Source: Candidatus Syntrophosphaera sp.
GTDB lineage: Bacteria; Cloacimonadota; Cloacimonadia; Cloacimonadales; Cloacimonadaceae
DNA length: 32,876 bases
Assembly (NCBI GenBank): GCA_019429425.1
Contig: JAHYIU010000015.1
Location: 1-32,876 of the forward strand
Reading direction: 5' to 3'
The notes below the pieces were generated by a model. It had not been told where the DNA came from. It made no database searches and worked only from the letters and a program-made list of their open reading frames with translations. Below, in pieces: positions 23,777 through 32,407 of the stretch. The first letter of the stretch is position 1; every line of letters begins with the position of its first letter. Both the position numbers and the translations under genes were made by a program.

Positions 23777-25447
23777 ATGTTGAGACCAAAAGTTCAGGTC
23801 GTGCAACCGATCAAAATGCCCAAACTGAAGCTTCGCCTCTGGGTGGCGATCCTGCTCTGCCTGCTGATTGCCGCTTTTATCCTGTATTTCGTGAGGCCGG
23901 TGCTGTCTTTGCGCTTCACCGTGTGGATCGTTCCCCTGATGATCTGCGTGGTGCCGCTCTTGGCCCTGCGCCGGATCCGGCCCTTCGTGAACCTGTTCAT
24001 CATATTCCTGGGCGCCTGGCTGATCCTGGTGCCGTTCTTTTCCTCGGGAATGTTCAATCCGGGCAGATACCGCAACCTGATCGGCAGGGTGGAGAGCACG
24101 GAGTTTTCAGAGCTGGTTTCGCCGGTGAATCTGGACCAGGTGCCGATCATCGATTCCTCCTTCGCCGCGAGCCTCGCGGAAAAGAAGCTGGGCGAGGATT
24201 TTGCCCTGGGCAGCCGGGTCGTTTTGGGCAATCCGACGATCCAGATGGTGGAGGGAAAACTGTTTTGGGTGGTGCCCTTGCTGCACAGCGGGTTTTACAA
24301 ATGGCTGGCCAACCGCAAGGACGGGACTCCTGGCTACATCAAGGTTTCCGCCACCAATCCCCAGGACATCACCTTCATCCGCGAACTGGGCGGCAAGCCG
24401 ATCAACCTCCGCTATCAGCGCAATTCCTTCTTCGGACAGGACCTCTACCGCCACCTCTATTTCCATGGCTTTGCCGGAAAAGGCCTGGCTGGAGACACTT
24501 TTGAACTGGACGACAATGGCGAGCCGCACTGGACCATCACCACCTTCACCCACAAGATCGGAGTGAGCGGCTCGGAGGCCACCGGACTGATCACCGTTCA
24601 CGCCCAGAGCGGCAAGATCAGCTTTTATCCTCTTGTGAAGGGCGAAAACGGCTATGACGACTCGAACATCCCGGCCTGGGTGGACCGCGTTCACCCTTCC
24701 TATTTCGTGATCCCCCAGCTTTCCTGGTGGGGAAAATACGTGCACGGGTTCTGGAACACGCTCTTTGGCAAACGCGACATGCTGGAGGTGACACGCGGCT
24801 ACAACGTCATCTACGGCCGCGACCAGCGCAGCTATTTCTACACCGGGCTTTCCAGCGTGGGCGCGGATGAAGGCACGGTGGGCTTTTCGCTCACCGACAC
24901 GCGCAACAAAAGCAGCCATCTCTACCTGCTTTCCGGCGCCACAGAGATCGCCGCCATGCGCTCCGCCGAGGGTAAGGTGCAGAATTTCAAGTACAACGCC
25001 ACCTTCCCCATCCTGGTGAACATGAACGGCCGGCCGACCTATTTCATGACCCTCAAGGACGGGGCGGGCCTGGTGAAGATGTTCGCCTTCGTTTCGGTGC
25101 GCGATTTTTCGCTGGTGGGGGTGGGCGAAAGCGTGCGCAGCGCCCGGGACAATTACCAGATGGCGCTGGCCGGAAGCAGGATCGGGGTCATTCCTGAAGG
25201 CGCCGATGTCCAGACCAACCTGGAAGGAACGATCAGCCGCTTTGGCAGTGATATCAAGGACGGACGGACCTACTACTATTTCAGCCTGGCGGAAAAACCG
25301 GACAAGATCTTCATCGCCACCAGCAACCTGAGCAGCTATCTGCCCCTGAGCGGAAGCGGAGACCGGGTCCGGATCGCCTTTCTGGACAGCGAAGACAAGG
25401 ATATCAGCCTCACCGGGCTGAAAAACCTCAGTCTGGGTGAGGAATAG
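23777..25447 (+). CDS. Membrane-anchored protein with large extracytoplasmic domain, unknown function
   Basis: The product has 556 residues. Three membrane helices lie at about 21-40, 45-65 and 73-90. The remaining 465 residues have no further helix and are probably periplasmic. A conserved-looking block near 355-450 reads YFYTGLSSVGADEGTVGFSL, ATEIAAMRSAEGKVQ, FPILVNMNGRPTYFMTLKDG and AGLVKMFAFV. From memory this resembles proteins labelled CvpA-like in Firmicutes, but I cannot confirm the family and assign no function. The ATG at 23777 has an excellent GGGAGG ribosome site; the in-frame start at 23726 would lie near the promoter. The gene is monocistronic, ended by the hairpin terminator at 25494. 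Confidence 0.75.
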   Translation: MLRPKVQVVQPIKMPKLKLRLWVAILLCLLIAAFILYFVRPVLSLRFTVWIVPLMICVVPLLALRRIRPFVNLFIIFLGAWLILVPFFSSGMFNPGRYRNLIGRVESTEFSELVSPVNLDQVPIIDSSFAASLAEKKLGEDFALGSRVVLGNPTIQMVEGKLFWVVPLLHSGFYKWLANRKDGTPGYIKVSATNPQDITFIRELGGKPINLRYQRNSFFGQDLYRHLYFHGFAGKGLAGDTFELDDNGEPHWTITTFTHKIGVSGSEATGLITVHAQSGKISFYPLVKGENGYDDSNIPAWVDRVHPSYFVIPQLSWWGKYVHGFWNTLFGKRDMLEVTRGYNVIYGRDQRSYFYTGLSSVGADEGTVGFSLTDTRNKSSHLYLLSGATEIAAMRSAEGKVQNFKYNATFPILVNMNGRPTYFMTLKDGAGLVKMFAFVSVRDFSLVGVGESVRSARDNYQMALAGSRIGVIPEGADVQTNLEGTISRFGSDIKDGRTYYYFSLAEKPDKIFIATSNLSSYLPLSGSGDRVRIAFLDSEDKDISLTGLKNLSLGEE

Positions 25448-25493
25448 AGCGGTCCAACTCGCGGGAATGGTTTTTAGGCCAGGTTTCCCAAGC

Positions 25494-25521
25494 TGCCGGA
25501 TTTGGGGTTCCGGCACTTTTT
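25494..25521 (+). terminator. Rho-independent terminator
   Basis: TGCCGGA (25494-25500) and TCCGGCA (25509-25515) form a perfect 7-bp stem with an 8-base loop, followed directly by CTTTTT. It ends the preceding gene about 50 bases after its stop codon. Confidence 0.8.
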
Positions 25522-25523
25522 GC

Positions 25524-25551
25524 TTGACTCAGCGCGCGATTTGAGGATAAA
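25524..25551 (+). promoter_or_regulatory. Promoter of the antiporter operon
   Basis: TTGACT (25524-25529), a 16-base spacer and GATAAA (25546-25551) lie just behind the terminator. The untranslated leader would be about 50 bases. Confidence 0.5.
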
Positions 25552-25611
25552 TGCATTTTCGGCTGGATAAACCTGCTGTTAAGACCAAATTAGATCCATA
25601 AAGGCGGATTG

Positions 25612-27339
25612 ATGGACGGAATTACAGAACACCATTTGCTGATCTTCCTGCTGCAGTTCGCGCTGCTGCTTGGCGCCTGCAAACTTGTGGGCTATTTCCT
25701 CGAGAGGATCAAGCAACCAACCATCACCGGAGACATCCTGGTGGGGCTGATCCTGGGTCCGGCGATCTTTGGCCGCTATCTGCCCGGCCTGCAGGGCAAG
25801 ATCTTTCCGGACAACGCGATCCAGTGGACAATGCTGGGCACGGTGGCCTGGTTTGGCAACCTGTTTTTGCTAATGGAGACCGGCCTGGAGATCAATTTCT
25901 CCCGGGTTTGGAAACAGCGCAAAGGCGCTTTCCGCCTAAGTTTCATCGATATGATCATACCCCTGGCGGTGTGCTTCATCCCCTTCTATTTCATCCCCTC
26001 GCATTACCTGATCGACCCCTCCCAAAGGGTCATCTTTGCCCTCTTCATCGCTTCGATCATGACCATCAGCGCTCTGCCCGTGGCGATCCGCGGCCTGCAG
26101 GACCTGGGCATCCTCAAGACCGATGTGGGCTTCCTGATCGTTTCGGCCCTCACCATGAACGACGTGGTGGGCTGGGTGCTGTTTACCATCATTCTGGGAA
26201 TCTTCGCGCGGGGCAGCGTGGAGACCGGATTCCTGATCAAACTGATCGTCCTGACCCTGCTCTTTGCCGGGCTGGCGCTGACCGTTTTCCGCAGATTGGT
26301 GGATAAGGCGGTGACCCTGATCCATACCCGGATCGGCCCGGAAACCGGCTACAAAACGACCTTCATCGTGATCGTGGGCATGCTGTTCGGCGCCCTGACC
26401 CTGCGGATCGGGATCCATTCCCTGTTCGGCTTCTTCCTGGCCGGCATCGTGCTCGGCGAAGCCAAACACATCAGCGAAAAGGACCGCCAGACCATCCACC
26501 GTATGGTCTATTCCATCTTTGTGCCCATCTTCTTTGCCAACATCGGCCTGCACGTGGACATTTTGGCCAACCTGGACCTGCTCCTGGTAAGTGTGATCAC
26601 GGTCCTGGGCGTCGCGACCCGCTATCTGGGCGCGTTTCTGGGCGCCAAATGGGCCAAACAGGACCGCCAGAACCTGCAAACCATCGCCATTTCACACATC
26701 GCGGGGGGCGAGATGCACATCGTGGTGGCCATGCTGGCCTTCAGTTCGCATCTAATCACGGAAAGGGTGTTTGTGAGTGTGGTCGCGGGCTCCATCTTCT
26801 CCACCATCATCTTCGGGCCCTGGCTGGCCCACGCCCTGAAAAAGCTGCGCAAGGACATGCTGGACTTCATCTTCTCCAGCCAGAACGTGCTGATCGATCC
26901 CGAATCCCGCACCCGCGAGGAACTGCTGGACAGCCTGGTGAGTAACGTGGCGGCGCAGACCGGCTTGGAGGAAAGCTATCTGCACAGTGAGATCTATGCC
27001 CGCGAAGAACAGCTCACCACGGCCGCCGGAAGGGGTGTGGCTTTCCCGCACGCCCATCTGGAGGGGATTTCCAGCAGCAAGCTGTTTGTGGTCAAACCCT
27101 TGCATGGGATAGATTGGGACAGCCCGGACGGCGCGGAGGTCCATCTTGTGCTCCTGACCCTCACTCCGGCCGCCAAGCCGGAAACCCAGCTGCGCCTGAT
27201 GCAAAACCTCTTTTCCACCGTACGCGACGCCAAAACGCTGGAAACGGTCATGCGCAGCGAAGATCCCCACCAGATCTACGAACTGCTGGCCAAACACATC
27301 AACCAATGCGACCAATGCCTGATCAACCAACAGGCCTGA
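25612..27339 (+). CDS. CPA2-family cation:proton antiporter fused to a PTS EIIA-like domain
   Basis: The product has 575 residues. Residues about 8-405 contain some 12 membrane helices of the KefB/NapA-like CPA2 family, with GDILVGLILGP near the first helices and TMNDVVGW in the core. There the Asn-Asp pair would be the ion-binding site. The C-terminal 150 residues are an EIIA(fructose)-type fold: EELLDSLVSNVAAQTGLEES, then AAGRGVAFPHAHLEGI with H480 at the phosphorylated-histidine position, then VHLVLLTLTP. Coupling ion exchange to PTS-type phosphorylation is known as a domain pairing, but its signal is not established. The ATG at 25612 is preferred over the TTG just before it. The FetA/FetB-like pair follows after nine bases, so the three genes probably form one operon. 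Confidence 0.9.
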   Translation: MDGITEHHLLIFLLQFALLLGACKLVGYFLERIKQPTITGDILVGLILGPAIFGRYLPGLQGKIFPDNAIQWTMLGTVAWFGNLFLLMETGLEINFSRVWKQRKGAFRLSFIDMIIPLAVCFIPFYFIPSHYLIDPSQRVIFALFIASIMTISALPVAIRGLQDLGILKTDVGFLIVSALTMNDVVGWVLFTIILGIFARGSVETGFLIKLIVLTLLFAGLALTVFRRLVDKAVTLIHTRIGPETGYKTTFIVIVGMLFGALTLRIGIHSLFGFFLAGIVLGEAKHISEKDRQTIHRMVYSIFVPIFFANIGLHVDILANLDLLLVSVITVLGVATRYLGAFLGAKWAKQDRQNLQTIAISHIAGGEMHIVVAMLAFSSHLITERVFVSVVAGSIFSTIIFGPWLAHALKKLRKDMLDFIFSSQNVLIDPESRTREELLDSLVSNVAAQTGLEESYLHSEIYAREEQLTTAAGRGVAFPHAHLEGISSSKLFVVKPLHGIDWDSPDGAEVHLVLLTLTPAAKPETQLRLMQNLFSTVRDAKTLETVMRSEDPHQIYELLAKHINQCDQCLINQQA

Positions 27340-27348
27340 GGATGATGC

Positions 27349-28053
27349 ATGGATCTTGAATCCCAACAAAGCACAAGAGAACAAGACACGAGGCTCCTGC
27401 AATTGAGGATCCAGCGCCTGTTTCACGGGGAAAAGGTCCTCCTGCGGGACATCGTTGTGAGCGTCGACCGGGGCGAGCGCATCCTGATCGTGGGTCCCAC
27501 CGGAGCGGGTAAAAGCTCGCTGCTCAACACTTTGAACCTGATGAACCATGGCTATGAGGGCCAGATAGCCTTCGCCGGCAGGGATGTCCGCGAATACAAG
27601 CCGGAAGAGCTGCGCAGCCGCATCTGCATGGTGCTGCAGGAACCCTATCTGGAACCGGGAACCGTGCGCGAAGCTCTGGACCGGCCTTTGCTCTACCATG
27701 CCCACAAGTACAAGGAACTGCCGGACCGCGAGGAAAGGATCAAAGCCCTCTTTGACAGTTTCCAACTGCCCCAGGTCTATCTGGACCAGGACGCGGAAAA
27801 GCTCTCCGGCGGTGAAAAACAGCGCGTGGCCCTGGTCCGGGCCCTGCAGTTCAGCCCTGAGATCCTGCTCTTGGACGAGATCAGCTCCGCCCTGGACCAA
27901 AAGACCTCCGGGATCATTTCCGATTGCATTTTCGCCAGTTACCCCGGAACCGTGATCGCCATCTCCCACGATCCCCTCTGGCAAAGCCGCTGGCAGAGGG
28001 CCTGGAGCCTGGAGCAGGGAATTTTGCGCGACACCACGAAAAGGGAGGCATGA
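27349..28053 (+). CDS. fetA: ABC exporter ATPase, FetA/YbbL-like
   Basis: The product has 234 residues. Motifs: Walker A VGPTGAGKSS, Q-loop MVLQEPYLEPGTV, signature LSGGEKQRVALVRALQF, Walker B ILLLDEISSALDQ and switch ISHDP. The two-gene order with an UPF0014 permease and the short single-domain ATPase match E. coli FetA/FetB, an iron exporter that eases oxidative stress. The substrate here is inferred from homology only. A TGAGGA ribosome site precedes the ATG at 27349. The stop overlaps the permease start by one base (TGATG). In the same operon is the antiporter with its EIIA domain, which hints at a shared ion- or stress-homeostasis role. Confidence 0.85.
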   Translation: MDLESQQSTREQDTRLLQLRIQRLFHGEKVLLRDIVVSVDRGERILIVGPTGAGKSSLLNTLNLMNHGYEGQIAFAGRDVREYKPEELRSRICMVLQEPYLEPGTVREALDRPLLYHAHKYKELPDREERIKALFDSFQLPQVYLDQDAEKLSGGEKQRVALVRALQFSPEILLLDEISSALDQKTSGIISDCIFASYPGTVIAISHDPLWQSRWQRAWSLEQGILRDTTKREA

Positions 28054-28838
28054 TGGACATCAGCTATCTTGGCCTCGGATTATCCGCCCTGCTGCTGGTC
28101 ATTCCAGTGCTGATCTTCCTGCATCTGAAGCTGGGCCTGATCCGCCAGCTCTTCACTTCCTTTGCCCGCATGATCGTCCAACTGGCCGTGATCGGGCTGG
28201 TCCTGCAGTTCATATTTGGGCAAATGAACCTCTGGCTCACGTTGCTCTGGCTGCTGGTGATGCTGGCCAATGCCATCTTCACCCTCCGCGGCAGGCTGAA
28301 ATTCCAGAAAAGGATCTTGCTCCCGATCGTGGCCATGGCGCTGGCTTTCACCAGCCTGGTCGTCATGCCCTGGATCCTGCTCCTGGTGGTGCGCCCCCAA
28401 CCATTTTTCGCGCCGATGTTTGCCATCCCCATCTACGGCATGGTGCTGGGCAACAGCATGAACAGCTGCGCTTTGGCCCTGGAACGCTTTGAAAGCGGCC
28501 TCAGCGAAAACTGGCGGGCCTATTACACCCGGCTGAGCCTCGGCGCCAGCCTCTGGGAAGCCATCCTTCCACCTTTCAAAAAGGCGATGCAGGCTTCCCT
28601 GATGCCCCAACTCCTCACCATTGCTTCGATCGGGGTGGTGAGCCTGCCCGGCATGATGACGGGCCAGATCCTGGGTGGGGCCTCACCCTTGGTGGCGATC
28701 AAATACCAGATGATGATCATGATCTCCATCTTCAGCGGAGTCACGCTCACGGATTACGTCGCCATCCGGCTCTACCTGAGCAGGCGCTTTGACAGATATT
28801 ACCTGCCCGTGGAGGAAAACGCGTCAGCCAAGCCCTGA
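28053..28838 (+). CDS. fetB: ABC exporter permease, FetB/YbbM-like (UPF0014)
   Basis: The product has 261 residues, about the size of E. coli FetB (259), with about seven membrane helices. Family stretches are RMIVQLAVIGLVLQFIFG, PIYGMVLGNSMNSCALALER, RLSLGAS, ASLMPQLLTIASIGVVSLPG followed by MMTGQILGGASPLVAIKYQ. The first two are the FetB IIQL..VGYVL and P.IPIAGM..GN counterparts. An ATG three bases earlier (28050) is in frame but leaves a single base after GGGAGG, so the ATG at 28053 is taken. It acts in the inner membrane with the ATPase encoded just before it. Confidence 0.88.
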   Translation: MDISYLGLGLSALLLVIPVLIFLHLKLGLIRQLFTSFARMIVQLAVIGLVLQFIFGQMNLWLTLLWLLVMLANAIFTLRGRLKFQKRILLPIVAMALAFTSLVVMPWILLLVVRPQPFFAPMFAIPIYGMVLGNSMNSCALALERFESGLSENWRAYYTRLSLGASLWEAILPPFKKAMQASLMPQLLTIASIGVVSLPGMMTGQILGGASPLVAIKYQMMIMISIFSGVTLTDYVAIRLYLSRRFDRYYLPVEENASAKP

Positions 28839-28949
28839 TGGGGGTCCCGGGCAGCGCTTTGTGTCTGGGGAAACGCCCCATTGAGGGGGTTGAGAATCTT
28901 CCCGGGCATCCATGCCTGCCAAACATCCGGGGCCAGGAGGATTTTTCAC

Positions 28950-28978
28950 TTGACAGTCCGTTCATAGCCAATTAAAAG
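28950..28978 (+). promoter_or_regulatory. Promoter of the aminopeptidase gene
   Basis: A perfect TTGACA (28950-28955), a 17-base spacer and TAAAAG (28973-28978). The start of transcription near 28985 leaves a short leader before AGGAG and the ATG at 29010. The stretch before it (28839-28940) has small GC hairpins but no convincing terminator. Confidence 0.55.
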
Positions 28979-29009
28979 TGATTAAGACACCTATAACAAC
29001 AGGAGCCGG

Positions 29010-31097
29010 ATGTCAAAGCTCCGAACAGCTCCGAAATTTTTAAGAAAAGGATATGCCATGTTACACAATTACACCGACCTCATCTCCCAACTGCTTGAAT
29101 ACAAACCCTCTTATGACGCGCAGATCAAAAAACTGGAAGCGCAAGCCATCCCTGAAAGCCTGCCCCTGCGGGATCTCTTCGCGGAAACCAAAAGCATCGC
29201 CCTGCAGGGTGACAAATTCGGCCGCTTGCTGGAACAGGATCCGGAATTCAAAAGCATCTCCCTGGCAGAACTTGCAGCCCTGAACCAGGAATTCTTCGCC
29301 CCCCTCGAGCCGGAAACCGGATATCAAAACAGCCTCGCCGATCCGGACCACGCCGTCAAACTCTACGGCGAGGGCCTGGGCCAGCTTTGCTCCGCCATCT
29401 ACACCAGATTCAGGAACATGCGCCAGTATTTCACCAGCCAAAACTATCTCCAGTTGGACGAACTGCTGCGGCTCTGGTTCCGGCTGTTCGAGCTTGCCTC
29501 CCAAGGCCAGACGGAATATGAGGCCTGGAACCAGGAGGTCCGGCTGCTCCAGACTGAAAACCTGAAGCTCAAATCCCTGCTCCAGAACCTCCAGCGCCTC
29601 AGCCCGGACGCGGATTATCATGCCAGAATCATCCGCACTGCCGATCTGAGCGACCTCCGCTACCTTTACAGATACGGAATCCATCTCAGCGAGCACGATT
29701 TCGCCCTGGCGGAATTCCTGAGCAAGTATCCAGAAAAGGACCTGGCCGCGATCGCCTCCTTCATCGTGCAAAGCTGGGTGGACGGCTTCACACGGGCCAA
29801 GAAAGACCATCGCCTCAAGCGCTACGCCAATGTCATCATTCCCTGCGGCATGGAACGCCTGGGCCGGCTGCTGATCGCTGAACTGGAAAGGATCGGGATG
29901 CAGCCGCTGGTCCCGCTGCCCCATTCCAAAGGCATCAACAAGCAATACGCTTATGACCACAGGTTCGACCAGGCCCTCTTCCTGGACCGGGAATTTGTGG
30001 ACCAAAGCCTCGCCCTGGCCGCGGAAATCCTGGAAGACCTGAAAGACCTGATCTCCGCGCAGGCCGGGCCCGTTTACGTCGAGCTGTTCGGCGAAACACC
30101 CTTCTCCCCCAAGGCCAAATCCACGGCCCTGCAGCTCAGCCCTGAGCAGCAGCAGCTTTGGCGCGAACTGCAGGCCAAAAACGCCCAGATGTATTTCCAA
30201 TATTACCGCCGCGACGAAGCCAGCTTCACCATCATCGCCTTCCCTTCTCCGGAGATCGGGGCCAAATTCCCGGAGATCTTTGCCGACACGCTTCGCATCA
30301 ACCTTCTGGACAGCAAGCGCTACGCCATGATCCAGCAAAACATCATCAATGTGCTGGACACCGCAGAATACGTCCACGTGAAAGGCAAACCCGGCAACGA
30401 CACGGACATCATGGTCAAAATGCATACCATCAAAGATCCCGTGCACGAGACCAACTTCGAGAATTGCGTGGCCGACGTGAACATCCCCGTGGGCGAGGTT
30501 TTCACATCCCCCGTTTTGAAAGGAAGCACCGGCACCCTGCACGTCGAGGACATTTACCTGGGCAGCCTCCGCTATTTCAACCTCAGGATGCATTTTGAGG
30601 ACGGCTGGGTGAAGGATTATTCCTGCACCAATTTCAATGACCCCGCCGAAGGCAAAAAATACATCCACCAAAACCTGCTTTTGCCCCACGACACCCTCCC
30701 CATCGGCGAATTCGCCATCGGAACGAACACCACGGCCTACCAAATGGCCCGCAAATACGACATCCTCTCCCTGCTGCCCATCCTCATCATCGAAAAGATG
30801 GGGCCGCACTTCGCCATCGGCGACACCTGTTTCAGCCACGAAGAGGACGCCCCGCATCCCAGCTTCGTCAACGGCAAGGAAATGATCGCCGTGGAGAACG
30901 AAAAATCCGCCACCCGCAAGGAAGATCCCGTCAACGCCTACACCCAGAAGCACATGGACATCACCCTGCCCTATGAGATGCTGGAATCGATCTCCGCCAT
31001 CACGCCCGAAGGCAAGAGGATCGACATCATCCGCGACGGCCGCTTCGCCGTGCCCGGAACCCAGGAGCTGAACATACCTCTGGATGAGGGTTGGTAA
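29010..31097 (+). CDS. M29-type metallo-aminopeptidase with extra N-terminal region
   Basis: The product has 695 residues; ordinary M29 enzymes have about 400. The C-terminal half carries the M29 metal-site pattern. E496 lies in NIPVGEVFTSPV, E567 in IGEFAIGTNTT, H600 in GPHFAIGD, and H648 and D650 in QKHMDITLP. Spacing is close to aminopeptidase T (E-E, H, H-x-D order). Two metal ions, often Co, Zn or Mn, would be bound. Residues 1-280 are helical, with a coiled-coil-like stretch near 175-200 (VRLLQTENLKLKSLLQNLQR), and have no assigned domain. There is no signal peptide, so the protein is cytoplasmic and likely involved in peptide turnover. ATG 29010 has AGGAG four bases upstream; ATG 29058 has AAGGA and is a possible alternative. 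It stands alone between two promoters. Confidence 0.82.
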   Translation: MSKLRTAPKFLRKGYAMLHNYTDLISQLLEYKPSYDAQIKKLEAQAIPESLPLRDLFAETKSIALQGDKFGRLLEQDPEFKSISLAELAALNQEFFAPLEPETGYQNSLADPDHAVKLYGEGLGQLCSAIYTRFRNMRQYFTSQNYLQLDELLRLWFRLFELASQGQTEYEAWNQEVRLLQTENLKLKSLLQNLQRLSPDADYHARIIRTADLSDLRYLYRYGIHLSEHDFALAEFLSKYPEKDLAAIASFIVQSWVDGFTRAKKDHRLKRYANVIIPCGMERLGRLLIAELERIGMQPLVPLPHSKGINKQYAYDHRFDQALFLDREFVDQSLALAAEILEDLKDLISAQAGPVYVELFGETPFSPKAKSTALQLSPEQQQLWRELQAKNAQMYFQYYRRDEASFTIIAFPSPEIGAKFPEIFADTLRINLLDSKRYAMIQQNIINVLDTAEYVHVKGKPGNDTDIMVKMHTIKDPVHETNFENCVADVNIPVGEVFTSPVLKGSTGTLHVEDIYLGSLRYFNLRMHFEDGWVKDYSCTNFNDPAEGKKYIHQNLLLPHDTLPIGEFAIGTNTTAYQMARKYDILSLLPILIIEKMGPHFAIGDTCFSHEEDAPHPSFVNGKEMIAVENEKSATRKEDPVNAYTQKHMDITLPYEMLESISAITPEGKRIDIIRDGRFAVPGTQELNIPLDEGW

Positions 31098-31190
31098 ATT
31101 GTCCCGATAACCCCCCTGTCTTTTAAGGAAACAACAAAAGCTGCTCCGGAGCGGGAACATGGCTGCCTTATCCCGTGAAGATGATTTATG

Positions 31191-31219
31191 TTGACAGAAA
31201 AACCAGCATTCGCGATAAT
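31191..31219 (+). promoter_or_regulatory. Strong promoter of the binding-lipoprotein operon
   Basis: A perfect TTGACA (31191-31196), a 17-base spacer and GATAAT (31214-31219, five of six bases). It precedes the transporter genes with an AT-rich leader of 60-90 bases in which I see no regulatory hairpin. Confidence 0.75.
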
Positions 31220-31313
31220 AGTTTTTTATATCGTGAAAGTTTTTTAATATGTCAAACAATGGCTGCACTGGCATCACTGGTGAATCATGAAACAGCTTTT
31301 ACTGGAGCAACAT

Positions 31314-32255
31314 ATGAAAACTGCCGAGTTTGAACGGCTTTCTCGGAGTTTTTCGGCTTGGATGCTGGCTTTGGCGCTGATCGCGGTCCTGCTGGCCGCG
31401 GGCTGCGGCAGAACGCATAAAGAGGAGATGAGGATTGGGGTCATCAAGCCCTCGGTGGACCATTTGCCTCTGACCCACGCGCATCAGACCGGCCAGCTCT
31501 CCCCGCACGTCAAGCTGGTCAATTTCAGCTCCGGCTGGGAGGTTCAGGAAGCATTGATCGCGGGCAGGATCGACGCGGCCATCATGCCTTTCACCTATGC
31601 CTGGAACGCCGCTTCCCTGGGCTATCCGCTGCGCATCGTATCCCATTTCGAACTTGAGACAGACGGCATCATCGTTCCCTCCGGCTTGAGCAACTTCGCT
31701 GAATTGAACGAGGCCAGGATCGGTTTGCTGAAAGCCTCGACGCTGGAAATCCTGTTCATCGATTGGGCCCGGGAAAGGGGAATCATCTACGATCCGGTCT
31801 ATTTCCGCACCCCCAATGAGATGGCCGCCGCCCTGGAGGTTGGGGACGTGGACGCCATCGTGACCTATGAACCCCTGATCCAGAAGCTGCCCGCGCGGTT
31901 CAAGGTGCTGCACTATTTCAAGGCGGATTATCCCGGCCATCCCTGCTGCGATTTTGTGATCAATGTTTCCGGGCTCACGCAACAGCGCCGGGATGAATAC
32001 CGGGAGCTGCTGGATGCCGTGAAGCTCTCCCAGGACGCCGCGAACAGAGCGGAAAACGAACTGCTGGACCTGGCCGGGCGCCTCTATGGGCTGGACCGGG
32101 ATCAGACCCGAAACGCGCTTTCCAATACGGTGTACATGACCGGCCTGAGCGAGGCTGGCATGGCCTTTGAACGGAAAATGACCGGAATGGCCATCGAATT
32201 GGGCTATCAATACCAGGAACTGGACGACTCGGAGATCTTCCTCAGGCTCGAATGA
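31314..32255 (+). CDS. ABC transporter substrate-binding lipoprotein, SsuA/TauA/NMT1-like
   Basis: The product has 313 residues. A lipoprotein signal ends in lipobox LAAGC (Cys31 from this start). The body matches NMT1/SsuA-type binding proteins: MRIGVIKPSVDHLPLTHA, ALIAGRIDAAIMPFTYAWNA, ARIGLLKASTLEILFIDWA and EVGDVDAIVTYEP. Such proteins deliver sulphonates, nitrate, bicarbonate or thiamin precursors to an ABC importer; the ligand cannot be told here. ATG 31314 has GGAG six bases upstream, while the in-frame ATG at 31287 has no clear site. The stop overlaps the permease start (ATGA). Because that permease is broken, the uptake system encoded here is probably dead unless another permease serves it. 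Confidence 0.85.
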   Translation: MKTAEFERLSRSFSAWMLALALIAVLLAAGCGRTHKEEMRIGVIKPSVDHLPLTHAHQTGQLSPHVKLVNFSSGWEVQEALIAGRIDAAIMPFTYAWNAASLGYPLRIVSHFELETDGIIVPSGLSNFAELNEARIGLLKASTLEILFIDWARERGIIYDPVYFRTPNEMAAALEVGDVDAIVTYEPLIQKLPARFKVLHYFKADYPGHPCCDFVINVSGLTQQRRDEYRELLDAVKLSQDAANRAENELLDLAGRLYGLDRDQTRNALSNTVYMTGLSEAGMAFERKMTGMAIELGYQYQELDDSEIFLRLE

Positions 32256-32407
32256 TCGATTGGGCCCAGTTGCTGTCCGATCTTGGGCAAACCCTCCTGT
32301 GGGCGGCGCTGTGGACAACGCTGTCCTGGCTGGTCGGAATTGGGCTGGGCTATCTGGCCTACAGGTCTCGCGTCGCCCAACGTGTCCTGGTGCCGCTGTC
32401 GCTGCTG
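32252..32407 (+). pseudogene. Truncated ABC transporter permease (first 52 codons)
   Basis: The ATG overlaps the binding-protein stop, and the frame encodes MIDWAQLLSDLGQTLLWAAL then WTTLSWLVGIGLGYLAYRSR. This is the first membrane segment of an SsuC-type permease, normally about 250 residues. After VLVPLSLL (codon 32405-32407) the sequence becomes repeat copy B. The frame runs on through it for 15 meaningless residues to a TAG at 32453-32455. No later permease segment is seen up to the window end, so the rest was deleted or displaced. Confidence 0.8.

Noticed and set aside
28839-28949. Terminator after the FetB-like gene
   Set aside because: CCTGCC...GGCCAGG followed by ATTTTT can only pair with a bulge and a long loop; too weak to list.
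29061-31277. Long open frame on the minus strand opposite the aminopeptidase gene (738 codons)
   Set aside because: It is the antisense shadow of a well-supported gene, caused by GC-rich third positions; it has no ribosome site or domain. Similar shadows opposite 15389-17150, 21896-23218, 24107-25516 and 26752-27984 were rejected for the same reason.
31226-31313. Riboswitch in the leader of the binding-lipoprotein gene
   Set aside because: The leader is under 90 bases, AT-rich and without conserved stems, so no known class fits.
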